Assembly: GCF_011386835.1 (NCBI RefSeq)
Contig: NC_088791.1
Location: forward strand, 126,828,943-126,892,942
Source: Chrysemys picta bellii
Lineage: Eukaryota > Chordata > Testudines > Emydidae
Direction of reading: 5' to 3'
DNA: 64,000 bases
Shown here piece by piece: positions 36,604-47,442 of this stretch (position 1 is its first letter; the number at the start of each line of letters is the position of its first letter). The notes below the pieces were generated by a model, which worked only from the letters and a program-made list of their open reading frames with translations, did no database searches and was not told where the DNA came from. Position numbers and translations under genes: made by a program.

Positions 36604-36726
36604 TAGGGTTGCCAACCCTCCAGGATTGGCCTGGCGTCTCCAGGAATTAAAGATGAATCTTGAATTAAAGATTATGTCACGTGATGAAATCTCCAGGAAT
36701 ACATCCAACCAAAATTGGCAACCCTA
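36604..36726. mobile_element. hAT-type MITE, 123 bp, intact ends
   Basis: A perfect 8-bp duplication AAGAGAGT (36596..36603, 36727..36734) surrounds an element with ends TAGGGTTGCCAA and TTGGCAACCCTA, a perfect 12-bp inverted repeat. The interior is an A/T-rich partial palindrome ('gaattaaagat', 'attatgtcacgtgatg'). Confidence 0.9.
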
Positions 36727-37679
36727 AAGAGAGTGACCAGGGAATAAGAAAGCACCTGCATACCTCTGTGAGAGTGTGGTTGGGAAAGAGAGAACAAGAG
36801 AAAGGAGAAAACCTCTCTCCCAACTAATACACCCCTAGCTATTGAAGCCAACCATGGGGCCCCTCCCCTTTCCTTCCCTTCTACCCTCATTCGCCTCATA
36901 TAGGCAGGTGTCCCAGTTTTGTACTCAAATCTGGTCACCCTGAGATTAGCTGTATGGCAAAACAAATGTTGAATCTGCACCCTCAACCAGAACGTTTGGG
37001 AGTACTGGGGGGCTGTGGCATTCTGCACAGACTCTTTTTAAATTAACTTTTTAACAATTCACTCCCCACCCTCTGAAATCAGGCAGAAGAGGTTACAGAA
37101 TGAAAAGCCTGATTCTCTTCTCTCTTTGGGCTTTTCTACACGTGAAAGTTATTCCAGCATATAATAGGGTGTGACTTTAAAGCAGAATAACTATTCTGGA
37201 ATAACTCCATGCGTTGACATATTCTTACACTGCTGTAACTCCACTGACTTCAGGAGAGCTACTCTTGATTTACCCCAGCATGGCAGTACAACTGGGCCCA
37301 ATGTGTCCCAAGTTATCACAGATACCCTGGATTGCAATGAGATTTCTGGTGTTCACAATGTCAGAATGATGCATAGTGAATACTGCATCCGAGTGTACAG
37401 AACCAAAAAGATATCACAGAGGTGGAGGGGAAGAGGCAACTTTAGAATATTAAATTCATTTCTGGGCCAAATGTTGCCAATATCCTGACACCAATATAAG
37501 CATCTCTGTGCTTAACCGAGTTTCCACTTATGCTTTCTGGTTCATCTGGAAATCTCAACGAGAGAGCTCGGCTGCTAACAAAGTCAGCAGTTTGTCACTT
37601 GTTACAGAGTGCTGCCTAACTCTGGCTATCATAATACACAACTGTTTCAGAACTCTGAGGCTTTGTGGCTGGAGGCACT
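36727..37679. other. Non-coding stretch with a palindromic relic
   Basis: At 37147..37205 'agttattccag' pairs with 'ctggaataact', resembling a Harbinger MITE fragment (preceded by 'gggcttttctacac'). A short block at 37225..37275 is like the 'ctccactgacttcag' relic repeat. No gene. Confidence 0.5.
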
Positions 37680-37775
37680 GAAATACTTAGCACTTCAGTA
37701 ATGCTTTACGAACATTAACTCATTAATGCTCACAGTGTGCCTGTGAGGCAAGTCCATTATACAGATGGGAAAAGC
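37680..37775 (-). mobile_element. MIR-like SINE fragment
   Basis: The text 'taatgctttacgaacattaa', 'aatgctcacagtgtgcctgt' and 'acagatgggaaaa' matches the complement of the MIR 3' half. Confidence 0.7.
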
Positions 37776-37856
37776 TCTGGAATGCACAGGAAGAAGAGGA
37801 TAGGGAACTACTCAGATGTATTATACTACTACTGTGGTAAGGATGATTCCCATCCC

Positions 37857-37888
37857 AAAAGAAAAAGAAGAAGAAGAAAAAAAAAAGG
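37857..37888. repeat. Polypurine tract (GAA-rich)
   Basis: Thirty-two bases of A and G only, with several GAA triplets. Confidence 0.85.
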
Positions 37889-38021
37889 CAGAGAGATTGA
37901 CACCTCAGAAGAGATGGGTGGGGGGGGAGAAAGGTCTGTTGAAACTGATGAAGGTGGATCAGATTAAGGAAGACAGCATATAGTAATGAATACATGGAGA
38001 CAAACAGTTAGGGAAAAGGAG

Positions 38022-38468
38022 TCAATATTTTCCAGTGCAGGCAAGTCTGAATGCATCACCTTCTTTGAAAAACAAAACATGAGCCTCGATCAGCCCTAGG
38101 GTTTGGGGAAGAAACCTCTCCTCAAGTATTCCGTCAGGAGGGTGGAAACAAACTTCCCCTTCCCACCCTAAAAAATAAAGTGCCAGATCTAGCCCTGAAT
38201 TTAAGATGACCCCAGGGCTATCGACAGGAAGATCCTGTGCCTGTTCAGCAGCTCCAGACCAAAACAGATCCCTCAGTCCCTGCCAGTTAAAGTCCCGTAG
38301 AGTCATGCTACCTGGGACTCTCCCTGGCTGCTCCAACCCCTGGGAGAGGATCTGTGGAAGAGACAATGCAGTCAGTCCTGGATATGAGGCTGAAGGAAGG
38401 ACCAATGCAAGCCCCACATCAAACCCACTGTAGTAGTAGCCTGAATCTGTGTCTGAAGCGGATTTCAA
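38022..38468 (-). CDS. Unrecognised 148-codon open frame (doubtful)
   Basis: A minus-strand frame of non-repetitive composition (MKSASDTDSGYYYSGFDVGL near the start, LDLALYFLGWEGEVCFHPPD later). It is one of the longer frames outside transposons. I recognise no domain, signal peptide or membrane segment. No clear Kozak context, splice acceptor or poly(A) signal supports it, and a chance frame or a fragment of an unrecognised repeat is as likely as a gene. Confidence 0.15.
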   Translation of the reverse strand: MKSASDTDSGYYYSGFDVGLALVLPSASYPGLTALSLPQILSQGLEQPGRVPGSMTLRDFNWQGLRDLFWSGAAEQAQDLPVDSPGVILNSGLDLALYFLGWEGEVCFHPPDGILEERFLPQTLGLIEAHVLFFKEGDAFRLACTGKY

Positions 38469-39120
38469 GGCAGTGACAGACCTTCAGGGTCACCACTTTG
38501 TTGTAGGTTTAGCATTTTAAAATACGTAAAAGAATGCAATGATTGTTTTTCTCTTGCATTGCAATTTGATGTTCCTGTTCAAATGTTGTGTGTGAATCAA
38601 TTCGGTTTTGTGTGTGAATGAGGAATGTGTGTGTTAGAAGATAAGTGTGAAGGCCATCACTGGACAAGATGTTCTAGGGAGGAACTGAGGACAGACGCAA
38701 GGGCACCAGGAGAAAGCAACACACCTCTATTGAAATGTCAGAAGAGGGCAGATTGACGACTCTAAAGATGAGACAGACACCTATCAGTGGGGACAAAATA
38801 GCTGTGATCAAAACCAGCATGGGGTAACTCCCTGAGAGACTTGATGAAAGAACAAGATAAAGGATGAGAAAGACAATTTAAGAAAACAAGCACTTGTCAA
38901 ACAACAATTGATAATTACAGCATGACGGTGCAAAACTCATTAGTCCCAATGAAGGAAAATCACTATACAAACAGGGTGCTTTGCCATGACACTTTGGGTT
39001 TGTCCTGCCAAGACTTTCCCGGATCGTGTCACGACCAACAGAACCTGGCTCCTCTCTACCTGTATTCAACCTAGCTGGCCACTAGATTGATCTGAACTGG
39101 TAACTATAACATTGATTGGC

Positions 39121-39155
<35 letters not shown>

Positions 39156-41420
39156 TGTGTGTGAGTGTGTGTGTGTGTGTGATTGAATGCATATGCTAAT
39201 TGTTGTGTTTTCAATAAATGTGGCGTATTGCCTTTTCCCCTGAAAAAGATCCCGTGTGTTTCTTATAAGTATAACACCATCCCCTATCCACTTCCAAACC
39301 CAGCCCACTTATTCTCTGCTTCCTCCCCAATGCATGGATCTCAGACTTGCAGGTTGGGGCAAATAGTGCCTCAGTCAGCTATTCCTCCCCCCACTTTCAG
39401 TGTAAGGGAGCAGGAACCTCCAAACGGTGAGGGCAATGTGTATGTGGAGGGGTTGAGTGTGGGGTGCTCCAAGCCATGGTTTCTTTGCTGATTTTTGTTA
39501 TGCATTTATCTGTCTTAGGGTTTAAACTGCCACCCACCACAACAGTGTCTGAGCACCTTCCATATAAAAATCAATAGCAACAGCAAAGTCCCTTTTGGAC
39601 TTCATGGAGTCTCCGGCATGTTGTTTTTTTGGGGGAGGGGTTTTTGGTTTTTTTTTTTAGTCAAATCTCTGCAGGGGGTAGGGTTGTGTTGTTTTTTTGG
39701 TTTGTAGATGCTTGGGAATAGAAGTCAGTGGTCACTCTTGGGACTGTGGAGGGGGCGGCATCCCCAGAATACCAGACGTTCCAGTACTTCCAGGAACAGC
39801 ATGGGCCCACCAGGCATGTAAGGTCCCGCCACAGGGCGGGGTGCGCTCTTCAAAATGGTGTCCCCTGTCTGATACTGAACAAAACCACATCCATTTTTTT
39901 TTTTGCACTATTAGATGGGAGACAAACCTTAGAAAAACAGGATGGTCCAGCTTAAAACTGGACAAATGGCTTCCCTAGTTGTGACCATCATTCTTATGGT
40001 AGAAAGGCTTTTCCCAAACAGGAAGGTTTTGCAACATTTCCTAAAAGACAGTTAGACTCTGGATTTGCCTGAACTCTGGATGTCTGTAACCACAAAACTG
40101 TAAACATTCTAGTATCCAAAGTAACTGAGCGTTTTAGTTAAATATGCATAACAACATAACTAATCCAAAAAAATCTTCTATAGCATGAACTTCTATAGCA
40201 ACCTAAGGCTGACAGTAGGCAAGAACCATCCCCAAAATAAGTGTTGACCTTTTGGGGGGCTTAAACTGGTATTTACTGGTAAGTCTTGACCTCAATTTCA
40301 GCAGAGATTTCACTGTTGAAGATCAGTTTACTAAAACAAAAGGAAGTTGTCTTTGTATCATTTATCAAGTTCCTCATTTGCTCACTGTTGAGCAATCCCC
40401 CCAAATGTGCTGTCTGCATAAAAACACTGAGCAGAAACATAATAGAACAATTAGAGATTCTGCCTTCAGCTGATCAAATTACAGTCCTTGCCCTTTACAT
40501 TTATTTTTTATATAACGGATTTGTTTCAAGGGTGAGGTTCTAGTAATGGACCATGTACTCTCATTGTTACCTTGTGCCCTCCACTGCCTTTTTGTGTATC
40601 CAGCTGTTGCATCCCATCTTAGATTGTCAACTCTTTGAGGGAGGGACCATTGTATATTCCTAGCATAATGCATTGGAGGGCTCTAGGTGATACCAGAGTA
40701 CAAATAACACAATATCAAAATAACCATTTAAAAACATTTATCCTTTTTTATCTCTAACTTGTATATTCCCAAAGTACGTGAAAGTTGTTGAGTCAATTGT
40801 ATTAAGTGCTTTATAGAGATGTATAAACCCTTGGTCTGAACACACCTAAACTTTGGGATCTGGACCCAATCTGAATTTCACAAATTACAGACAACTAAAG
40901 TTACAAATAGATGATTAAAAATAATAATAAAGTAACTCTTCTCTAGACTTATTTCCTCATAAGTAGATTCAGTTCCTACCTGTGGCTGCTTTGTATAAAA
41001 TACATAAGTGCAACTTCAGGCATGGAAACAACAACAAGGGCAATGAAACCAAATCAGATGTCTGTCTGTTTCTCACTACTTGTTTATTAATATATTTTAC
41101 TTCAGAACCTTGTATGAATTAACTTTATCAGGACTAGAGCAGGGTCTACTGTTTACTCTAAAGAGTGATTAATTCCTGCTTTCAAAAGTTATCAGAAGTT
41201 GTTTATTACAGGAGCTAGGCAGAACTTCATTAATGAAACTTGAAGCTAGGAATTACTCATCCAGGTTAAGATTTTGTCACCAACGCCAAACTCAGGCCAG
41301 GCTCACCAGAAGGTTCAGCAAAGGTCATGAACCTTTCCAGCACAGCTGAGTCAAGTTTTGACTGAGTTGCTTTACAATAAGGTGCTTTAAGATGAGGGGA
41401 TGGAAACCATGCAGACATCA
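38469..41420. other. Non-coding stretch with microsatellite and SINE tail
   Basis: It contains (GA)n(GT)n at 39122..39180. At 40605..40705 lies a SINE 3' module ('cttagattgtcaactctttg', 'tagcataatgcattggaggg') on plus. No exon is seen. Confidence 0.5.
39122..39180. repeat. (GA)n(GT)n microsatellite
   Basis: A (GA)n block joins a (GT)n block with one interruption. Confidence 0.95.
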
Positions 41421-41712
41421 GGGTATGTCTTTGCTGCAGAGTTAACTTGAGTTATCTACACTAAAGTTACTCCTCCCAAGTTAGTCTAGCTTGAGCAAGA
41501 GCAGCCTCACTGCGAAATAACACTAGAGATGCACAGCGAGATTGTGTTAGCTGACACCTTGTGCTAATCAGAGCCGTAGCCCCTGGTGGGTCAGCCAAAG
41601 TGAGTTAGAAGCACCACCACACTCAAGTTGAGGGAGTTTGTGAGTGGACAGCACTCGAGTTGGGACAATACTTGAGCTATAACTTTAGTTAACTCTGCAG
41701 TGAAGACAAACT
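41421..41712. mobile_element. Harbinger-type MITE, diverged
   Basis: The left end is GGGTATGTCTTTGCTGCAGA and the right end is the complement of AGTTTGTCTTCACTGCAGAG; both continue inward with 'gttaact'. Internal paired words include 'cttgagttat'/'gagctataact'. Target duplications are not preserved. Confidence 0.7.
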
Positions 41713-42004
41713 AAGTTAAACAAGTCAAACTAGTTTGAATTTTGCTTAGAAGCTTTGGGATTCATTCAAAAGCCAAACTAAGGGTCCAAAAGGTGGAGGG
41801 AGAATCCAACCAAACTGATACACAAATTAATGTTCATATGAAATCTCACCAAAACATAATCTAGTTTCTTGCAGCTGTTTTGGTTTTAGACACTGTCTGA
41901 TCTACGTGCAAGTGGCTGGGTAGCCTAGAGGTCTGACCTCTGGTGACAGTAGTTCAGGGTTCAGATCCCAGCCATACCCTAGCTCTAGCCCTGGCTGCGA
42001 TGGC

Positions 42005-42245
42005 TCCTTTAATTTGGGGAGGAAGGAGAGACACGATTCAGTGATTAAGGTGCTAGCCTGGGACTCAGGAGAGCTAGGTTCAATTCCCTGCTCTGCTACA
42101 GATTCCATGTGTGACCTATCTTTAATCTATCTGTGCCTCAGTTTCCCATCTCTAGGAGGGGATAAGAGCACTTTCCTCCCTTACAGTGGTGATGTGAAAC
42201 ACTCAGATACTTTGGTAATGGGGACCATATAAATACCTTAAATAG
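42005..42245 (+). mobile_element. tRNA-derived SINE, with partial second head upstream
   Basis: The head has 'gtgctagcctgggactcagg' and 'ggttcaattccctgctctg', the body 'gtgcctcagtttcccatctc', and the end 'ggaccatataaatacctt'. Immediately upstream, 41905..42000 has a second tRNA-like head ('gggtagcctagaggtctgac', 'gttcagatccc'). Confidence 0.8.
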
Positions 42246-42708
42246 ACAGAATAATGATTTTTTTATTTTTGACCTTTATTTGAAGTAGCAACATTACCTT
42301 TGGTTTTGAAAAGCAGATCTATGCTTCTTTTGTTCTGAGTCCTGATAAGCATCAGACATCAGAAAACATTGCAGACTACTCCCCAAAGAGAGAGCTCTCT
42401 CCCCTTGATGACATGCTACTACTTCAGCTATTGTTGTTCATTTGTCTTTGCTTTGCAGAACTGAACTTCATTTTTTTTTCCTACCAATATCCACATCTGA
42501 ACTACAGTTGGTTCCTGAAAAAACTTTAACAATAATGAGCAATACAGCAGACCTGATATAGTACATAATATAAGGGAATGGGCGTGGAAGGCAAGGGAAA
42601 GGCAATGGAATACACAGCCTTGGCGTGGCATAAGGGGTGCTGCACACTCCCCCCACCCTCAGTTCCTTCTTGCCAGACAACTCGGACAGAAGGGACGGAG
42701 GGCGGGAT

Positions 42709-42806
42709 GTGGAATGGACATGAGCAACACATCTCAAAGAACACCAGTTACGGAAAAGGTAACTGTCTTTTCTCCTTCGAGTGATTGCTCATGTGTATTC
42801 CACAAT
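42709..42806. repeat. Terminal hairpin of the DIRS-like element
   Basis: The text 'tggaatggacatgagcaaca' pairs with 'attgctcatgtgtattcca', and inside the loop 'agttac' pairs with 'gtaact'. The two arms are diverged copies of the element's terminal repeat in opposite orientation. Confidence 0.75.
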
Positions 42807-42849
42807 AGGTGATTCCAAGCTATATCTGTTGGAGGTGGGTAGGAGTTCA

Positions 42850-43720
42850 CAGACACTTGGGACGTAGTAAAGCCCTGCCGAACCCGGCGTCCTTCCTGGT
42901 TTGGGAGATGATTGCATAATGCGAGGTGAATGTGTGAACCGATGACCATGTGGCAGCCCTACAGACATCCTGAATAGGGGACATGGGCCAGAAAGGCACC
43001 CGACGGGACTTGCGTCCTGGTCAAGTGCGCCCTTACAATCGGCAGCAGGGGGACTCCCGATAGGCCGTAACAAGTACAGATACAAGAGGTGATCCAGGTG
43101 GAGAGCTGTTGAGTGGAGATCAGCTGGCCTCTCATAAGTTCGGCCGAGGCGAAGAACAGTTGTGAAGACTTCCTGAACGGTTTTGTACGTTCTAGGTAAA
43201 AAGCCAGAGCCCATCTCACATCTAGCATGTGGAGGCAGTGCTTCTCACTGTATGCGTGAGGTTAGAGACAGAGCACCAGCAGGAAGATGTCCTGACCCAT
43301 ATGGTAGGCGGAGACCACCTTAGGGAGAAACAAAGGAGGTGATCAGAGCTGGACCTTATCCTGAAACACAGTGTACGGGGGTTCAGAGGTCAGGGCCCGG
43401 AGCGCCGAGACCCGTCTAGCGGATGTGATCGCCACCAGGAAGGCTACCTTCCATGAGAAGTGTGACCAGGAGCATGTGGCTAACGGTTCAAATGGAGGTC
43501 CAGTTAACCTGGCCAGCACCAAGTTCAGGTCCCACTGTGGGACTGAGGGCCTAACATATGGGGAAGAGGTGATCCAAACCCTTAAGGAATCGGCCAGTCA
43601 TGACATGAGAGAATATTGTATGGTCATGCACTGGCAGGTGGAAGGCCGGATATGGTCACCAGGTGCACCTTGACGGACGAGGGACTAGGTCCTGGGCTCT
43701 AAGATGAAGTAGGTAGTCTA
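42850..43720 (-). pseudogene. DIRS tyrosine recombinase remnant
   Basis: In DIRS elements this enzyme integrates the circular DNA copy. Frames on the minus strand, taken together, show the expected order: FSWKVAFLVAITSARRVSAL (first catalytic Arg in the ARR motif, near 43402..43460), MLDVRWALAFYLERTKPFRK (43228 downward), CTCYGLSGVPL, then PIVRAHLTRTQVPSGAFLA with the HxxR pair, and finally HTFTSHYA with the likely nucleophilic Tyr at 42918..42916. The pieces lie in different frames with stops between, so at least three frame changes are needed. The catalytic residues all seem retained. The identity rests on motif order remembered for the DIRS family. Confidence 0.75.
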
Positions 43721-43755
43721 ATATAAGATGGATTGGAGCAGCCACAGGCAAGGTG

Positions 43756-44800
43756 CCCTGATCAGCAGCCCACTGGGAAAACCGAGACCATTTCGCCAGG
43801 TAGGCCTGACACATGGAGGGCCGCCTGCTCTCCAGGACGACGCGCTGAACCCCTTCCGAGAAAGTCCTCTCCTCCCGGCCTAACTATGGAGCAGCCACCG
43901 CCGTGAGGTGGAGTGCTGCTAGGTTGGGGTGAAGGAGGTGACCTTGGTCCTGGGAGAGCAGGTCCGGGCGGGTTGGCAACAGCCATGGCGGGGTGACTGC
44001 CAGGCTCATGAACCAATGTTGCCCGGGCCATGCCGGGGTAATCAGGAGGACCTGGGCCCTGTCCGTTTTTATCTTTTCCAAGACCCTGCCAATCAGCAGA
44101 GTTCCAGACATCCAGTAAGTGATGGGCTTCCAGGTAAATATCATGGGTTATGCAGAAGTCCCACAGCTTGAGGGCTTCCTGGCAGAGGGCTGAGGAATGG
44201 GCCCCACCTTACCCGTTGATGTAAAACATCGAGGCTGTGTTGTCCGTGAGAACCCTGACCACTCTGCCCACCAGGTGGGAGTGGAAGCCGCGCATGCCAG
44301 ACGGACCACTCTGAGTTCCTTGACATTTATATGCAGGGCAAGGTCCTGTGCGGACCACAGACCTTGGGTCTGGAGGTTTCCCACATGGACTCCCCAGCCC
44401 AGGTCCGACGCATCAGACACCAATTCCACATATGGGGGTCGGCCCCTGAATGGGACCCCTTAGAGCATGTTCCCCGGGGAGGACCACAGCGCAAGGAGGC
44501 TATAACCAGTTCGGGCACAGTGAGGACCTTATCCATCCTGTCTTTGGACTGGAAGAATACTGAGGCCAACCAGAGCTGGAGGGGTAGAAGTAAACTGGGG
44601 TAGAAGTAAACTGGAGGGTGTAGTCCCAGGAGACGGTGTTGAGGACCCATTGGTCCGAGGTCAGCCATGACCACTCCGGGAGAAAAGCACACAACCGGTT
44701 GGAGAAGGGAAGCTTTATTGTGGGTGGATCCCTGGTATGAACTGGTAAATCGCCCCCCGGGCATACCGTCAAAACTGGCGCTTTCGCACCTGTTTACCCT
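43756..44800 (-). pseudogene. DIRS RT/RNase H region, internally deleted
   Basis: The RNase H part is clear: ELVSDASDLGWGVHVGNLQT, then QDLALHINVKELRVVRLACA (frame 44429..44148), with the first catalytic Asp in SDAS and Glu in KELR; a shifted frame gives the VLTDNTASMFYIN-like segment (near 44220..44262). Downstream, APAWPGQHWF- and LLPTRPDLLSQDQG-like text (frame 44144..43884) is the usual C-terminal end. Upstream, SDQWVLNTVSWDYTLQFTS is the known N-terminal part of the RT, but only about 130 bases separate it from the thumb-like segment, so the palm with its YxDD motif is absent. A 16-bp duplication (ggggtagaagtaaact) at 44580..44612 marks a second small rearrangement. Confidence 0.75.
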
Positions 44801-44915
44801 TAGAGGGCCCAGGCTGGGGCACAGGCCAGGATTGCCTTTGCAGGCGCTTTTTATAATCCCTTCACTTTTTATAAGAGGGCTCATATCTAGAGTGGGTGGC
44901 CTGACTGGGAGCCTG

Positions 44916-47106
44916 CTATGGTTTAAATTTGGTCCGGGCCGGGACATAGAGGCTAAGGGTTTTTAATGTCGTGCGGGCGTCTTTCAGACCCTGTAACTTC
45001 ACGTCTGTTTGTTCCGCAAACAGGGCCTTGCCATCGAACAGAAGGTCCTGTAAGGAGTTCTGTGCCTCGCTGGACAGCCCAGACAGCAGGAGCCACAATG
45101 CTCTCCTCATGGACACTGCGGAGGCCATAGACCTTGCAGCTGTATCCGCGGCATCCGAGGCTGCCTGAAGGGCTGCCCTGGCAGCAGCCGTGCCCTCCTC
45201 AACCAGAGCCTTGAACTCCCTCTTATCACACTCCTGGAAGGAGTCCACAAATTTGGGCAGGGAGCCCCACAAATTGAAATCGTATCTACCCAGCAGGGCT
45301 TGGTGATTTGCCCCCCCTCTCAGTTGGAAGCTCGAGGACGAATAAACCTTTCTACTGAATAGATCTAGTCTCCTCAAGTCCTTATTTTTCGGAGTTGGAG
45401 TGGGTTGACCTTGCCGCTCCTTACGGTTGACCAACTCGACTACTAGAGAGTTGAGGGCAGAATGGGTAACAGGTATTCATGCCCCTTGGCGGGCACAAAA
45501 TGCTTCCGTTCTGCCCTCTTAGAGATAAGGGGCAAGGAAGCCGAGGTTTGCCACAAGGCATTTGAGATCTTTGCCACTCCTTCATGGAGTGGGAGAGCCA
45601 CCCTGCCCAGTGCAGAAGCTGAGAGGACATTGAAGAGGGAATCTGAGGGTTCCTCCACCTCTTTGACTTGTAGGTTGAGGTTCGATGCCACCCTTTTCAA
45701 CACCTCTTGGTGAGCTTTTGTGTCCTCCTGCGGGACAGGCAGAGGAGGGGCCGTGATCTCCTCATTGGAGGAGGAGGAGGAGGATGTGGTACTCTGCGTC
45801 CCCACCGGTCCCACCACTTCATCCCCTTCTGAGTGTGGGACCGGGGATGAACGCTCCACCGACTACTTTTTGGGAGGCTGAGAAAGGGACCCATTGGTAC
45901 CATGGCATTGGCCAAGGAGCCCTATCCCCAGCACCTGCTGTGGCACTGGCGGAGCAGGCTGTCCCACCTGACTAGCCCGGCCCATTGACTGACGACTTCA
46001 AAGGGAGGCTGGGCTGGCATATGATTGACCGCTATCCTGGGACTGGGACGAGTGGCGGCGCTGGGAGCAGTGCCAACCGCGAGAATCTGATCCCGGCGTG
46101 GAGGAGCGGGAGTACCGCCGGTTGCGGCTGCTCTGCGACCAGCTCCAACAGGTGGATCTGCGACGGCGGGGTGCTGGCAGTCGACACCTGGGGCCGTAGG
46201 AGTGGTGCCGAAGCAAGATGGAGAACGGGAACGGCATCAATGCCCGTACTGCGAGGGACTATGGTAGCTTCTCGGAGACAACAACCTCCAGTGCTGTCTG
46301 TCCCGGTCTCGACAGGGCACACTCTCCTCGCGAGGCCTACATTCCCTCGAGATGGAGCGGCGCCTGGAACCTCTGCCAGTCGGTACCCAGCGAGACAACC
46401 TGGTGGGGGTTGAAAGGGACCGGAGCGGACTGCGCACGGGGCAGTCACTGACCTGGAAACAGCGTTGGGAACCTTCCCTCGACCGTGAGCGGTACTGTCC
46501 AGGCGGCGACTGTGGAGGTCCGAGCGGTGGCTTGCCTCTGGACCGGGGAGCCGATGATGGCAGTGCTACTGGTACCAGCAGAGACATAATGTCTCGAGCT
46601 GCCTGCAGAGCCTCCGGCGTGGAGGGCACCCAAATGTGGCACTGGCGTCTGGGGAAGCCAGCTCGGAGTGGGCCAGGCTATTCCGCTCAACTTGAGTTAG
46701 AGGCTGCGAGGCTGACGGGGGACCGGGAGCTACCCAACACGGGTCTAGTCTCTCCCCAGTCTTGCTCTGGTACCTTGGCAGAGAAGACCTCATCTTCACC
46801 TTTTTGGCATGCCCCATGGACGGGGAGCGGTGCTGACTGGTGGAGGGCACCATTGGGTCGCCGCGCACTGATGCCTTGGTGCTCGGTGCCGACTCAGAGC
46901 AGTGCAGTGGTGTCGGGGTTAGGGCCGACTCCATCAAAATGATTTGGAGCCAAATGTCCCACTCCTTCTTGGTCCAAGGTTTGAAGGATCTGCAAATCTT
47001 GCAGCGATCGTTGAGATGGGTTTCCCCCAGACAGTGTAAACAGTGCGTGCGGCTCACTCACGGGCATAGGCCGTTTGCAAGTGTCACATGACTTAAAGCG
47101 GGGCAT
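44916..47106 (-). pseudogene. DIRS gag remnant
   Basis: The ancestral start is at 47106 (MPRFKSCDTCKRPMPVSEPH). A frame change near 47040 leads into the open frame 47057..46566 with a second cysteine pair region, CLHCLGETHLNDRCKIC, so two CxxC-type knuckles can be seen. A Ser/Arg-rich middle follows in shifting frames (46629 to 45998). The next frame (45859..45443) has an STTSSSSSSNEE stretch and FVPAKGHEYL. The last (45434..44916, 172 codons) is well kept: SSFQLRGGANHQALLGRYDF, ALQAASDAADTAARSMAS and LKDARTTLKTLSLYVPA are typical of DIRS gag. At least four frameshifts or stops separate these parts. Gag would form the particle and bind RNA. Confidence 0.8.
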
Positions 47107-47442
47107 TCCCTGACCCGGGCGCACTTTAAAAAAAAGTAGTTTTAGTTAGAATTAGTTAACTACAGGCACTACTAACTGTGAACTAACAGAGTCCAAGAGG
47201 GAAAGCTACAGCAGAGCTGGAGCAGTTCCAAAGCACCTTCACTGGCGGCAAAAAGGAACTGAGGGTGGGGGGAGCGCACAGTGCCCCTTATACCGCACAA
47301 TGGCGGCACCACTCCAGGGGTCGCTAGGGACACTCCCCTATGGACACAGCTAAGGGAAAAACTTCCGGCACCGGTGCACGTGGCGAGCACACACAACTAT
47401 TGTGAAATGTACATGAGCAATCACTCGAAGAAGAAAGGGCCA

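Larger units (their letters stand above)
42614..47442 (-). mobile_element. DIRS-like tyrosine-recombinase retrotransposon, defective
   Basis: The element lies on the minus strand. At 47374..47442 and 42762..42806 the sequence 'cgagtgattgctcatgt' occurs in inverted orientation as part of a ~40-bp inverted repeat. A second inverted pair, 42614..42684 against 47245..47312 ('gaactgagggtggggggag'), corresponds to the internal complementary region known for DIRS elements. In reading order come gag, a shortened RT/RNase H region and a tyrosine recombinase. All frames are broken. The reverse transcriptase palm is missing, so this copy could not move by itself. Confidence 0.85.

Noticed and set aside
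38469..38520. Possible splice acceptor upstream of the minus-strand frame at 38022..38468
   Set aside because: No convincing pyrimidine tract followed by AG in the right frame was seen.
45985..46942. Plus-strand frames of 142 and 196 codons
   Set aside because: They are shadows opposite the DIRS gag remnant, whose minus-strand frames match the family.
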